A stretch of DNA of 64,000 nt from Pilosibacter fragilis (GCF_032490495.1 NZ_JAVYJB010000010.1:96349-160348), one strand, 5' to 3'. Numbered from the stretch's first letter, positions 17,453 to 26,187 are shown. Notes: generated by a model from the sequence alone, not told the origin. Translations and numbers: made by a program.

Positions 17453-18130
17453 TTACATTGCAAGAAATCCAGCCAGCGCCCTCTTCGCCCCGGCCATTCT
17501 CTCCTCAAACTGCGGATAGAATTCCTCTTCCTTATTATAAGGAATCAGATAAAACTGTTTCATAAGATAAAGACTCACGGTCTTCGCCGCCTGTCCGGAG
17601 GTGTCTTTTCCGATCACCCGCTCCAGATCCTTTAAAAAGTAATGCCAGGTACAGACAAACTCATCATACCGCTTCGGCTCCGGCATATCGATCCATTTTT
17701 TAACCTTTACCTTGGTCCTGGTCTCCTTCGCGCACTCGTAAACCTGCAAAAAATACTTAAAACCGCCGTCCCCATAAATTCTTCCAAGCGGAAACAGCCG
17801 GCAGATCCCTGGGCGGTACGCATGAATCCTGCAGCGTCCATTCTGGTCTAAAAAGGAACAGGCCTCCTCCTCCCCCGCCATCTTGAGGTTCGGGAGAATG
17901 ATCCCATCCACCACATTAAGTTCCAGAGGTCCCGCGAGAAGCGTCTCAAAGGTCTTCCCTGTCCCCGCCGTCATGCGGTACGCGTCAAAAGGATCGAGAA
18001 CCACGGAGGTTCCCATCCCGGTACAGCAGGCATGGCAGCCCTCACACCCTGCGCAGTCCGCCTTCACCATATCATCCAGGCCATAGAGTTTTCCGTCGGA
18101 AACCTCCGCCATATCCATCTCTCTCTTCAT
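17453..18130 (-). CDS. YkgJ-type cysteine-cluster protein
   Basis: This is a 225-residue cytoplasmic protein with the YkgJ/UPF0153 pattern of cysteines: C26-x2-C29-x2-C32-x2-C35-C36 near the N-terminus, then C91, C100 and C110, in the order expected for a zinc or iron-sulphur site (family annotation; the metal is not settled to my knowledge). A good ribosome site (AGGAG) precedes the ATG. It is inserted between two PBP genes of the dcw cluster on the same strand, which is unusual and suggests cotranscription with septal wall synthesis, but no functional link can be read from the sequence. Confidence 0.8.
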   Translation of the reverse strand: MKREMDMAEVSDGKLYGLDDMVKADCAGCEGCHACCTGMGTSVVLDPFDAYRMTAGTGKTFETLLAGPLELNVVDGIILPNLKMAGEEEACSFLDQNGRCRIHAYRPGICRLFPLGRIYGDGGFKYFLQVYECAKETRTKVKVKKWIDMPEPKRYDEFVCTWHYFLKDLERVIGKDTSGQAAKTVSLYLMKQFYLIPYNKEEEFYPQFEERMAGAKRALAGFLAM

Positions 18131-18219
18131 GATCTTCTCCTATTATTCCCCATATGTAATTGTTCAGTACTCACCGGCATCTTCTTCCAAATGTATGGCA
18201 ACAGCCACCCTATATACTA

Positions 18220-18276
18220 ATTTGTGCAGGAAAACGCTTATGCAAGCAAGCTTGCAGCACATTTTTCTGCACAAAT
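18220..18276. repeat. 57-bp perfectly nested palindrome between PBP and YkgJ genes
   Basis: Outer arms ATTTGTGCAGGAAAA and TTTTTCTGCACAAAT pair over about 15 bp with one mismatch; the centre holds TGCAAG-CAAG-CTTGCA. As RNA it would form a long hairpin between the two genes, a possible partial terminator or processing site, though no clean T-run follows on the minus strand. Confidence 0.5.
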
Positions 18277-18308
18277 ATAAATCACTACATGGCTAAACTG
18301 TCAGCAGA

Positions 18309-20483
18309 TCACTGCGCGGTCTGCGTTGTCTCCTCCGCTCCATTCTTCATGGTCTCAGTCTCCTGAACCGATTCCATACTCTGGGCTTCGCCCGCACTCT
18401 CCGCCGCGGATCCCGATCCGTCGGACGGCATATCATCCGGAAGTCCAAGACCGTCATCATACGGAATCACTTCTTCCTCCGGCGCAGGCTCTGTCTGAAT
18501 CACATTTCCTTCCGCATCCGTCGGTGCCTCAGTCTCCGCCGCGGTCTCGCCGGTTCCAGGCTCCAGTCCACCCTCGTTGTTATTCGTGATCCCCTCATTC
18601 TGATCCGCAAGACTTGCGTCCTCCGTCGTCGTATCCGTATCCGGGAATACATTTAAGTATGGAAGCGCTTCCGCCATGATCTTCTGGAAAACCTCTGTGG
18701 CGAAAGTGCTGTGCGCCTGCTCTTTGCCCGGAAGATTCGGGGTATCGATGACCACGTACATAAGAAGCTGCGGGTCATCCGCCGGCGCAAATCCACAGAA
18801 GGATACGAGATAGTTGTGGGCGGAACGCGGAAGCTTCTCCGCCGTTCCCGTCTTTCCGCCGACCTTGTATCCGGCAACCCGTCCCGCCTTACCGGTTCCT
18901 TCCTCATCGTCAACGGTCATAAACAGCGCATGCCTGATAAAGTCGCTGGTGGACTGGGAAACCGTCTCCCGCACCAGATTCGGCTCTATTTTCTTCACAA
19001 CAGAACCCTGATCATTTAAGATCTGCTTTACCACATGGGGCTCATAGTAGGAACCGCCGTTGATGACAGAGGCGAATGCCGCCGCCATCTGGATCATCGT
19101 GCTGTTATAGCTCTGTCCGAAGGAGTTTACCGCAAGGTCTGTCGGGCCCATATTGTCCGCATTGTAGATCAGTCCATATGCCTCTCCCGGAAGATCGATT
19201 CCGGTCTTCTGACCCATGCCGAATAATTTCTGATATTTTGCAAACCGCTGTACTCCGAGTTTCGCCGCGATCTGCATCATAGCATCGTTGCAGGATTTCA
19301 TTAAGGACTGCTCCAACGTCAGGATTCCGTGTCCATAGATATTGGAACATTTGATCCTGTAGCCGCCAACATCCTGTCCGCCGTCGCAGAGAAATGTATC
19401 ATTCTGACTGATGACGCCTTCCTCAAGCCCCGCCGCAACTGTCATCGGCTTCGCCGGGGAACCCGGCTCGTAAGTATCATTTACACAGAAATTTCTCCAC
19501 ATCTGGTTCCAGGCATCCATCCTGCCCTCATCCGTCATGGCCGTGATCTCTTCCTGAGAATAGGCATAGCTCAGATCTCTCGGATTATTCAGATCAAATC
19601 TGCGGTTGGAGGACATGGCAAGGATCTCACCGTTTCTCGGATCCATGGCGATAACAGCCGCCGTCTTGCTTCCGATCCCGCTCATCCATTCGTCGATATA
19701 CTTTTCCACGATCCTCTGGATATTCACATCGATGGTGGAGACGATGGTATTTCCGTTCTCAGCGGATTTAATGACCTTCTCCATGTTGGACTCGTCATCC
19801 AGGTATCCATACTCTCTTCCGTTTGTTCCGGTGAGCTGGTCATTGTAATACTGCTCAATTCCGCCACTTCCCTGCTTTCCGTTATCGTAGGAGAATCCCA
19901 CCACGTTGCAGGCCAGGGTATTATACGGATAAAATCTCCGGTACTCATCCTCAAACCAGACGCCCTTGATCTTCTTTCCACTGTCTTCCTTTGACTTCGC
20001 GTAGGCATCATTCAGCTCTTTCTTTTTTGTCTCAAATTCTTCCTTCTTGTCTGCGGAGATCTGTTTCTCATAAGGCACATAGTAGGAATTTTCATTGGCG
20101 GAGATCGTCGCCAGAATATCTGCCCTGTCGTATCCGAATACCTCACAGAGTGCGGACACCGTCGGTTCCAGGTAGTTCTCTTTATCCTGGTTGATCTGGT
20201 TCGGATCCAGGATCAGGTTGTAGACCTTCTCACTGGTAGCCAGATATGTTCCGTTCCTGTCCACGATATCGCCGCGGCGGTACGGGATCGTCCGGCTGTC
20301 GTAGGAGGAATGCTGGTTCAATACGATCTGGGTGTAGTCCTCGTTTTTATCCTTGATCATCCGGTATAAAACAACGACAAGACCAAACAAAGCCAGCGTC
20401 GTTACGAGAACCGTAACCGCCAGCTTTTCTTTCATACTCATGGTAAAAACTTTCTTATTATTACCGTTCCGGGATGTCTTCAT
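18309..20483 (-). CDS. Septal class B penicillin-binding protein with acidic C-terminal tail
   Basis: This is a 724-residue transpeptidase in the position of pbpB/ftsI. It has a membrane helix at about 20-41, a dimerisation domain from about 66, and a transpeptidase domain with S342-PAK, S397-C-N399 and K544-TGT. The last 110 or so residues (from about 613) are low-complexity, rich in Glu, Thr, Gly and Pro, outside the membrane, and replace the PASTA domains many Firmicute PBPs carry. The start overlaps the ftsL stop by 23 nt, so translation is coupled; no separate Shine-Dalgarno is obvious. It probably acts with FtsW and FtsL-FtsQ at the septum. Confidence 0.93.
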   Translation of the reverse strand: MKTSRNGNNKKVFTMSMKEKLAVTVLVTTLALFGLVVVLYRMIKDKNEDYTQIVLNQHSSYDSRTIPYRRGDIVDRNGTYLATSEKVYNLILDPNQINQDKENYLEPTVSALCEVFGYDRADILATISANENSYYVPYEKQISADKKEEFETKKKELNDAYAKSKEDSGKKIKGVWFEDEYRRFYPYNTLACNVVGFSYDNGKQGSGGIEQYYNDQLTGTNGREYGYLDDESNMEKVIKSAENGNTIVSTIDVNIQRIVEKYIDEWMSGIGSKTAAVIAMDPRNGEILAMSSNRRFDLNNPRDLSYAYSQEEITAMTDEGRMDAWNQMWRNFCVNDTYEPGSPAKPMTVAAGLEEGVISQNDTFLCDGGQDVGGYRIKCSNIYGHGILTLEQSLMKSCNDAMMQIAAKLGVQRFAKYQKLFGMGQKTGIDLPGEAYGLIYNADNMGPTDLAVNSFGQSYNSTMIQMAAAFASVINGGSYYEPHVVKQILNDQGSVVKKIEPNLVRETVSQSTSDFIRHALFMTVDDEEGTGKAGRVAGYKVGGKTGTAEKLPRSAHNYLVSFCGFAPADDPQLLMYVVIDTPNLPGKEQAHSTFATEVFQKIMAEALPYLNVFPDTDTTTEDASLADQNEGITNNNEGGLEPGTGETAAETEAPTDAEGNVIQTEPAPEEEVIPYDDGLGLPDDMPSDGSGSAAESAGEAQSMESVQETETMKNGAEETTQTAQ

Positions 20484-20952
20484 ACTGTCTTACATACTCG
20501 CTTTCCGTCTTATTGTATAAGCGGACCTGGTCCTTATTGGCATAAACCATTCCCAGTTCCTCAGTCGCTACCTTATACACATAATCCAGGTCCACCGACG
20601 TGTTGATCCTTGTGAGAAGAGCGTCGTTATCCCCTTTCAGTTTTTCAATACTCTCCTCCAGACTCTCAATATGATTGAGTCTCGCTGTGACGGAAGACTG
20701 AAGCTTTAAATAGCTCACACAGATATACAGTGTGCAGATCACCGCCACTGTCAGCAACAATACGGAAAAAAGATTCATCTGAAGCGCTTTTTCCTGATTT
20801 CTCCGAACTGTAACGGTATGGGATACATTCCGCTTCTGCTGATGTCCTCTTTCCTGCTCCTCGTACCGGGGAACACGCTCGACTTTACGGACAGTATTTC
20901 CCTCTACATATTCTTCGGTCTGCGGGGCTCTTTTCCGTCTCCTTGCTGCCAT
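20461..20952 (-). CDS. ftsL: FtsL-like septum protein
   Basis: This is a 163-residue bitopic protein. A basic cytoplasmic region of 60 residues precedes a membrane helix (61-80), then a coiled coil with leucine-type heptads (about 85-115), the layout of FtsL/DivIC proteins that hold the septal PBP-FtsW complex together. Sequence identity in this family is low, so the call rests on topology, size and position between rsmH and the septal PBP. AAAGGAAG precedes the ATG. The cytoplasmic tail is longer than usual. Confidence 0.82.
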   Translation of the reverse strand: MAARRRKRAPQTEEYVEGNTVRKVERVPRYEEQERGHQQKRNVSHTVTVRRNQEKALQMNLFSVLLLTVAVICTLYICVSYLKLQSSVTARLNHIESLEESIEKLKGDNDALLTRINTSVDLDYVYKVATEELGMVYANKDQVRLYNKTESEYVRQYEDIPER

Positions 20953-21089
20953 ACCATCACTTCCTTTCTAATATATATGCAACAGTCCAGTGCCGTTCTG
21001 CTCATGTTCCCCTGTTGTCGATTTCAGGAACATGCAGATCTGCTGAACATTTACCATAAACTTTCTGCTTTTTCTGTACTTGGGGGCTC

Positions 21090-22025
21090 TCAGCTTCTCT
21101 CGAACACCCTCAGTTTCGAACTCTTTGATCTTCTGTTCTCTTCCAGTTCCTCATCTGATGGAACGATCGGTTTTCTCGTCACAACGCGGCCTTTGCTCTT
21201 TCTTCCGCATACGCATACCGGGAAATCCGGAGGGCAGATACACGGATTTTCATTTGTGCGGAATCTCGTCTTCACGATGCGGTCCTCCAGAGAGTGGAAC
21301 GTAATGATCGATAAACGTCCACCCGGATTTAAGAGGTCGATCATTGTGTCGATGGAATCGTTTAACACATCCAGCTCGTGGTTTAATTCAATGCGGATCG
21401 CCTGAAATGTCCGTTTTGCCGGATGTCCGCCCTCAGCACGGATCTTTGCCGGGATCGCGCCGCGGATGATCTCTGCGAGCTGCAGTGTCGTCTCGATTGG
21501 GTGGATCTCCCTCTCTCTGACGATGTGCTTCGCGATATTCTTTGCGAAACGATCCTCGCCGTAATCGCGGATAATTCTATACAGCTCCATCTCGCTGTAG
21601 CCGTTTACGATATCCGCCGCGGTCTTGTCGTTTCTCTGATCCATTCTCATATCCAGCGGGGCATCCTCTCTGTAAGAGAATCCACGGTCCGCCGTATCCA
21701 GCTGGTATGAAGACACACCAAGATCCAGATAAATGCCATCCACCTTTTCAATTCCAAGGTTAAAGAGCACTTCCCGGATATTCTTGTAGTTGCTTCTCAC
21801 GATCGTTACTTTATCTTTAAATGGGAGAAGACGTTCTGTCGCCGCCGCGATCGCGTCCGCGTCCTGATCGATTCCGATCAGGCGGCCCTTTTCGCCGAGT
21901 CGCCGGGATACTTCGTATGCATGTCCGCCGCCGCCTAAAGTCCCGTCCACGTAGATCCCATCCGGTTTTACATTCAGGCTGTCGACGGTTTCCATCAGCA
22001 GGACTGATTTATGTTCAAAAATCAT
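21090..22025 (-). CDS. rsmH: 16S rRNA m4C1402 methyltransferase RsmH (MraW)
   Basis: RsmH methylates N4 of C1402 in the decoding centre of 16S rRNA, using S-adenosylmethionine. It is 311 residues, normal size. The SAM-binding segment is DGTLGGGGHAYEV; GGHPAKRTFQAIRIE and ISFHSLEDR-type (here ITFHSLEDR) motifs are present. The start overlaps the mraZ stop by 4 nt (ATGA), so the two are translationally coupled, the standard arrangement at the head of the dcw cluster. Confidence 0.97.
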   Translation of the reverse strand: MIFEHKSVLLMETVDSLNVKPDGIYVDGTLGGGGHAYEVSRRLGEKGRLIGIDQDADAIAAATERLLPFKDKVTIVRSNYKNIREVLFNLGIEKVDGIYLDLGVSSYQLDTADRGFSYREDAPLDMRMDQRNDKTAADIVNGYSEMELYRIIRDYGEDRFAKNIAKHIVREREIHPIETTLQLAEIIRGAIPAKIRAEGGHPAKRTFQAIRIELNHELDVLNDSIDTMIDLLNPGGRLSIITFHSLEDRIVKTRFRTNENPCICPPDFPVCVCGRKSKGRVVTRKPIVPSDEELEENRRSKSSKLRVFERS

Positions 22026-22447
22026 ATGCCAAGACCTTCCATATTTTCTGCAATTTCTTCCATGTCATCGTAGACATTCTTCTCGTTCCAGACCGCCTTG
22101 TTCCAGATCTCAATCCGGCTTCCGACGCCGACTAAGACGACGTCTTTTTCCAGCTTCGCGAATTCTCTTAAAACAGAAGGGATCAGGATCCTTCCCTGCC
22201 TGTCCACCTCACAGGCACAGGCACCAGCCAGGAAAAATCTCGAAAACTTTCTGGCATTAGCATTCGTAAGAGGAAGCGCGTGGAGCTTTTCCTCAAAAGA
22301 TTTCCACTCAGAATTTTCGTACACGAAGAGACACCCATCCAATCCCTTTGTAACAACGAACTCATCGCCCAGCTGCTCACGGAATTTGGAAGGGACAATC
22401 AGACGGCCTTTTGCATCGATTGTATGACTGTACTCTCCAATGAACAT
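22022..22447 (-). CDS. mraZ: Transcriptional regulator MraZ
   Basis: MraZ is a 141-residue protein with two AbrB-like repeats, each with the DxKGR/DxQGR core (DAKGRLIVPSKFR and DRQGRILIPSVLR). It forms rings that bind repeats upstream of its own gene and control the dcw operon. CAGGAG precedes the ATG. The expected binding boxes are visible immediately upstream (22472-22528). It is the first gene of the operon. Confidence 0.97.
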   Translation of the reverse strand: MFIGEYSHTIDAKGRLIVPSKFREQLGDEFVVTKGLDGCLFVYENSEWKSFEEKLHALPLTNANARKFSRFFLAGACACEVDRQGRILIPSVLREFAKLEKDVVLVGVGSRIEIWNKAVWNEKNVYDDMEEIAENMEGLGI

Positions 22448-22471
22448 TACTCACTCCTGTGATTATGTGGT

Positions 22472-22528
22472 CCATCGTAATCCACTGATCCACCATTTTA
22501 AACCACTTTTATCCACTTTCCACCACTT
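22472..22528 (-). promoter_or_regulatory. MraZ operator: six phased TGG boxes
   Basis: On the minus strand the core (A)GTGG or ATGG recurs six times: AGTGG, AGTGG, AGTGG, AATGG, AGTGG, ATGG, at steps of 10, 10, 10, 11 and 11 bp, so all lie on one face of the helix. E. coli MraZ binds TGGGN repeats with 10-bp period; Mycoplasma MraZ binds AAAGTG-type repeats. The array starts just after the promoter and ends about 25 nt before the start codon. Confidence 0.85.
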
Positions 22529-22536
22529 CTAATGTA

Positions 22537-22565
22537 ATCTTAGTACATTTACTTTAAAATAGCAA
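22537..22565 (-). promoter_or_regulatory. mraZ (dcw operon) promoter
   Basis: TTGCTA, 17 bp, TAAGAT on the minus strand, ending 9 bp before the first MraZ box, so bound MraZ would cover the transcription start. Confidence 0.65.
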
Positions 22566-22600
22566 GGAATTTTTCATTTTTTCATGTACAAAACAAGGGT

Positions 22601-22731
22601 CACTGTTCACGCCTTGCGCAAACAGTAACTGATTATGCCGATGCTTCGCATTCCGAATTGGCAAAATCCACTACCACCACTGTATTGTACGGAATTTTCA
22701 GTTCAGAAAATTCCTACCCGTGTACAGTAAC
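22601..22731. repeat. Dispersed palindromic repeat, family 2, copy a
   Basis: The copy contains the diagnostic block TGCCGATGCTTCGCATTCCGA...GGCAAAATCC, then GTATTGTACGG, then the hairpin GGAATTTTCAGTTCAGAAAATTCC and the end CAGTAAC. Other copies: 25967-26186, 32107-32145 and 39714-39846. It lies between the lgt-spo0E terminator and the mraZ promoter. Confidence 0.85.
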
Positions 22732-22772
22732 AAACAAGGTGCCATTTTATGGAAATCTTCCTATAAAACGCG

Positions 22773-22798
22773 AAAAAGCCACCTTTCAGGCAGCTTTT
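22773..22798 (-). terminator. Terminator of the lgt-spo0E-like unit
   Basis: Minus strand: AAAAGCTGCC-TGAAA-GGTGGC followed by TTTTT, about 50 nt after the small Spo0E-like gene. Confidence 0.75.
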
Positions 22799-22845
22799 CC
22801 GCATTTTATCTGGAGTATATTCGATTTTTATGTACTGTGGCCCCC

Positions 22846-22998
22846 TTAGTATCCCGCGTCCATATACTGTTCGATCAGCCGGTCAAGTTCCACACTGTAT
22901 CGGTAGATCAGATCGTAGGACTCCTTTCCATCAATACTTCCGTTCAATCGTTTTCTCGCCTCCTCGATCTGATTTACCAATTCTTCCCTGCTCTCCAT
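22846..22998 (-). CDS. Spo0E-like aspartyl-phosphate phosphatase, 50 residues
   Basis: This short gene has a complete frame from ATG (22996-22998) to TAA (22846-22848). The peptide is two amphipathic helices and ends with YSVELDRLIEQYMDAGY, which contains the Spo0E family signature S-x-x-L-D-x-L-I-x-x-Y. Spo0E proteins dephosphorylate Spo0A~P and delay sporulation in Bacillus. The ATG lies 1 nt after the lgt stop (TGA-T-ATG), with AAAGGAAG inside the end of lgt as ribosome site, so translation is coupled to lgt. A terminator follows. The family call rests on the motif and size; the target phosphoprotein is not shown by the sequence. Confidence 0.8.
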   Translation of the reverse strand: MESREELVNQIEEARKRLNGSIDGKESYDLIYRYSVELDRLIEQYMDAGY

Positions 22999-22999
22999 A

Positions 23000-23875
23000 T
23001 CAGTTTGCTTCCTTTCCCTGGACGAAAGCCTTTCTCCTGTTGTAAATAAGGATCACAAGAGAGACGGTCGCCAGCACAACAGACAATGCCTGGGATACTG
23101 CGATCTGGGTACCCGGTATCAGGAGAGAATCCGTTCTCAGTCCTTCAATCCACGCTCTTCCGATTCCATACCCGGTCAGATAGATACAAAGCATTTCCCC
23201 TGTGAATGTTTTCCGCTTGCGGAACCAGAGCATGAACATCAGGAGACCGAAGTTCCAGAGGGACTCGTAGAGGAACGTCGGATGGACCTGAATGTACTCG
23301 ATTCCATTATCAACGATCAGATGGTCAAGGAGATTTTGTGAGATCATGCTCTCATTCACAATGCTGCGTCTGATCCGCATGGCAAACAGGCAGTCTGTGT
23401 AGCGGCCGAAGGCCTCGCAGTTGATAAAGTTACCCCATCGTCCGATCATTTGTCCGGTTATAAGTCCAAGGCATGCGCTGTCTGCCATGGACAAAAAGGA
23501 AAGGTGGCGTTTCTTTGTAAAGACAAGCAGCGTCAGGATTCCGGCGATCACTCCGCCGTAGATCGCAAGTCCGCCTTTCCTCAAGTTCACGATCTCCATC
23601 AGGTGGTCCTTGTAGTAGGCCCACTGGAAGAAAACATAGTAGATCCGCGCTCCGATGATGGAAAAGATAATTCCGTAAAGTGCGAAATCAAGGTAAATAT
23701 CTGGATTCTGTCCCCTGCGCTTCGCATCGGACTGGGCAACACAGAGTCCTAAGATCATGCCGATCCCGATGATCAGTCCGTAGTACGCAAAGGATATTCC
23801 TCCGATTGAAAAGCTCTTCACCATGTGGGGAATCGAGATCCCCAGGTGAACGAAGCTTACATCTGCTCCTGACAT
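23000..23875 (-). CDS. lgt: Prolipoprotein diacylglyceryl transferase Lgt
   Basis: Lgt transfers a diacylglyceryl group from phosphatidylglycerol to the lipobox cysteine of prolipoproteins such as the GerMN lipoprotein in this window. It is 291 residues with about seven membrane helices. The signature GRWGNFINCEAFG and the GGLAIYGG motif are present, and the C-terminal GRAWIEGLR segment matches the family. GGAG precedes the ATG. The Spo0E-like gene follows after 1 nt. Confidence 0.95.
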   Translation of the reverse strand: MSGADVSFVHLGISIPHMVKSFSIGGISFAYYGLIIGIGMILGLCVAQSDAKRRGQNPDIYLDFALYGIIFSIIGARIYYVFFQWAYYKDHLMEIVNLRKGGLAIYGGVIAGILTLLVFTKKRHLSFLSMADSACLGLITGQMIGRWGNFINCEAFGRYTDCLFAMRIRRSIVNESMISQNLLDHLIVDNGIEYIQVHPTFLYESLWNFGLLMFMLWFRKRKTFTGEMLCIYLTGYGIGRAWIEGLRTDSLLIPGTQIAVSQALSVVLATVSLVILIYNRRKAFVQGKEAN

Positions 23876-24035
23876 TGATTCTGTTCTCCTTTTTTCTTTG
23901 GTGAATTATATTTTACTCCGAAAAGCGGCAAAAAGCAAACAGATTCGCTTGACAGTCCTCGTGTTTATTCGACATGAACTGCCGTTCACGTCTTGCTCAA
24001 ACAGGAACCGCCAGGAATCTGTCCTAAAACAAAAG

Positions 24036-24080
24036 AAAAGCCATGGAATGGTGTTTAACTGATACACTCCATGACTTTTA
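24036..24080 (-). terminator. ychF terminator
   Basis: Minus strand: AAAAGTCATGGAGTG...CATTCCATGGCTTTT with T-run, 33 nt after the ychF stop. Confidence 0.75.
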
Positions 24081-24112
24081 TATTCCTTATTCTATCAGAT
24101 CTTCAGGAGAAA

Positions 24113-25210
24113 TTATACATTGAACCGGAAAAGAACGACATCTCCGTCCTTCATCACGTAGTCCTTACCTTCCATGCGGACAAGTCCTTTTTCCTTCGCT
24201 CCGTTGTAGGAACCGCAGTCTAAGAGATCCTTGTAGTTTACAACCTCTGCCTTGATAAATCCGCGCTCGAAATCGGTGTGGATCTTTCCTGCTGCCTGCG
24301 GTGCTTTTGTGCCGACCTTGATGGTCCATGCACGTGTCTCCTTCTCTCCTGCTGTCAGGTAGCTGATAAGACCGAGGAGACGGTAGCTTGCCGCGATCAG
24401 CTTGTCAAGTCCGGACTCCTTTAAACCAAGGTCATCTAAGAACATCTTTTTCTCATCGTCATCTAACTCGGAGATCTCCTCCTCGATCTGCGCGCACACA
24501 ACAAACACTTCGCTGTCGTTCTCAGAAGCGAACTTGCGGACAGCCTGTACATGCGGATTGGAAGCGCCGTCATCGGCAAGATCATCCTCACCGACGTTCG
24601 CAGCGAAGATCACCGGTTTCCAGGTAAGGAGATCTAAGGAAGCAACAAATGCCTGCTCCTCATCGTCCTCACACTCAAAGCTCTTTGCAAGATTGCCGTT
24701 CTCGAGGTGTTCCTTCACAGCCTTTAAGATATTTAATTCTTTCACAAGTGCCTTGTTGGAAGCTGCGCCCTTGCCCATCTTCGCGATCCGGCGGTCGATG
24801 ACCTCGATATCGGAGAAGATCAGCTCTAAGTTGATAGTCTCGATGTCGCGGAGCGGATCAACGCTTCCGTCTACATGAATCACGTTCGGATCCTCGAAAC
24901 AGCGGACAACGTGAACGATGGCATCCACCTCACGGATATTCGCGAGGAACTGGTTTCCAAGTCCCTCACCTTTGGATGCGCCCTTTACGAGACCTGCGAT
25001 ATCTACGAACTCGATCACAGCCGGTGTGATCTTCTCGGAGTTGTAAAGATCCGATAAGAGTTTCAAACGGAAATCCGGTACCGGAACAACGCCCACATTC
25101 GGGTCGATGGTACAGAACGGATAGTTTGCGGATTCAGCGCCCGCCTTTGTCAAAGAGTTGAATAATGTACTTTTACCTACGTTCGGCAGGCCGACAATGC
25201 CAAGTTTCAT
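24113..25210 (-). CDS. ychF: YchF/OLA1 family ATPase
   Basis: This is an Obg-related P-loop protein that binds ribosomes and hydrolyses ATP rather than GTP. It has 365 residues from the ATG at 25210 (AAAGGA upstream). The P-loop GLPNVGKST lies at 7-15, followed by the NYPFCTIDPN switch region; a coiled-coil insertion sits mid-protein and a TGS domain forms the C-terminus with the WTIKVGTKAPQAAG segment. A frame extended 102 nt upstream has no support. It is monocistronic by its terminator. Confidence 0.95.
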   Translation of the reverse strand: MKLGIVGLPNVGKSTLFNSLTKAGAESANYPFCTIDPNVGVVPVPDFRLKLLSDLYNSEKITPAVIEFVDIAGLVKGASKGEGLGNQFLANIREVDAIVHVVRCFEDPNVIHVDGSVDPLRDIETINLELIFSDIEVIDRRIAKMGKGAASNKALVKELNILKAVKEHLENGNLAKSFECEDDEEQAFVASLDLLTWKPVIFAANVGEDDLADDGASNPHVQAVRKFASENDSEVFVVCAQIEEEISELDDDEKKMFLDDLGLKESGLDKLIAASYRLLGLISYLTAGEKETRAWTIKVGTKAPQAAGKIHTDFERGFIKAEVVNYKDLLDCGSYNGAKEKGLVRMEGKDYVMKDGDVVLFRFNV

Positions 25211-25512
25211 GGTAATTTTCCTTTCTAAACCTTTATGCGCAAAAATATGGTTTTTACATAATTTAATGTGATCCCATACGACCACAAGTGTATTTAGCAT
25301 AGCACAAAACATGCGGAAAAGGAAGGGAATTTCCGCAAAAAAGGAGCCAAAAAGAGTTCATCCGATCGATTTTTTGTGGCCGGATATATCTTTTTGACTC
25401 CATCAATGCTTTTTATCTTTGTCTCCGAACCAGTTTCCCTGTCGGAAACATATCTCCATTTTCCGCTGCTCTGTTGACAGACCCGGTCTGAAAACACTAT
25501 TTTGCTCCCGGC

Positions 25513-25848
25513 TTAATCGTCTAAGTCTTCCTCGCTTACGATCTCATCGTACTCCGCTGTATCAAGGAACTCGTCGAAGGCGTCCGCAACGATCTCGTAC
25601 TCCTCGTCGCTCTCGATATTCTGGATATCCGGGTTGCCATCTGCGTCCTCTGTATAGCGGTATAAGTAGACCTCTCCGTCCTCAGCCTCATTGCCGTCTA
25701 ACGGGAGAAGCGCAATATATTCCTTATCAGCCGCCTCGAAGATCGTAAGAACCACGCACTCTAAATCTGTTCCATCATCCAGTGTCAGAGTAACTGTCAT
25801 CTCCTCGTCGTTTGCTGCGTCCTGATTCATGTTTTTTTCCTTTGCCAT
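25513..25848 (-). CDS. DUF1292 protein
   Basis: This is a 111-residue, very acidic cytoplasmic protein with the DUF1292 pattern: a beta-rich core (VTLTLDDGTDLECVVLTIFE, KEYIALLPLDG, VYLYRY) and a Glu/Asp-rich C-terminal tail. In Firmicutes DUF1292 genes usually lie near the ruvX (yrrK) gene; neither it nor alaS is next to this one. Function unknown. Confidence 0.85.
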   Translation of the reverse strand: MAKEKNMNQDAANDEEMTVTLTLDDGTDLECVVLTIFEAADKEYIALLPLDGNEAEDGEVYLYRYTEDADGNPDIQNIESDEEYEIVADAFDEFLDTAEYDEIVSEEDLDD

Positions 25849-25966
25849 AACCTTAATTTTCCTCTCATTTCCGGCAGTGTGCCGTTAATTGACAGCCGTT
25901 TTTTCTGCGGCTGCTGTTTTTTATAGAATACCAGTAAATATCCATAAAATCAATAGAAAGAATTGC

Positions 25967-26186
25967 CTAAATCCACTACCACCGTTACAGTACACGGGCA
26001 CTCCATGCCCGCGCACTGTAACTGGATTTTGCCGATGCTTCGCATTCCGAATCGGCAAAATCCGCGGTCATAACGGTATCATACGGAATTTTCAGTTCAG
26101 AAAATTCCTACCCATGAAAAGTAACCTACCACCACTGTATTGTACGGAATCTCCAGTCCGGAAAATTCCTACCCATGCACAGTAAC
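25967..26186. repeat. Dispersed palindromic repeat, family 2, copy b (compound)
   Basis: A left inverted repeat GTTACAGT...ACTGTAAC (25984-26022, with a CGGGCA/TGCCCG inner stem) is followed by the TTTTGCCGATGCTTCGCATTCCGAATCGGCAAAA hairpin and then two successive GGAAT-type hairpins, each ending in AGTAAC. It appears to be a full element plus a tandem second right end. It fills the DUF1292-cobO spacer and abuts the cobO stop. Confidence 0.8.
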
Positions 26187-26187
26187 A

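Noticed and set aside
20975..21056. Possible further family 1 copies (TGAACATTTACC at 21044-21055 and at 14403-14414)
   Set aside because: Only 10-12 bases match a repeat end; no hairpin or conserved block alongside.
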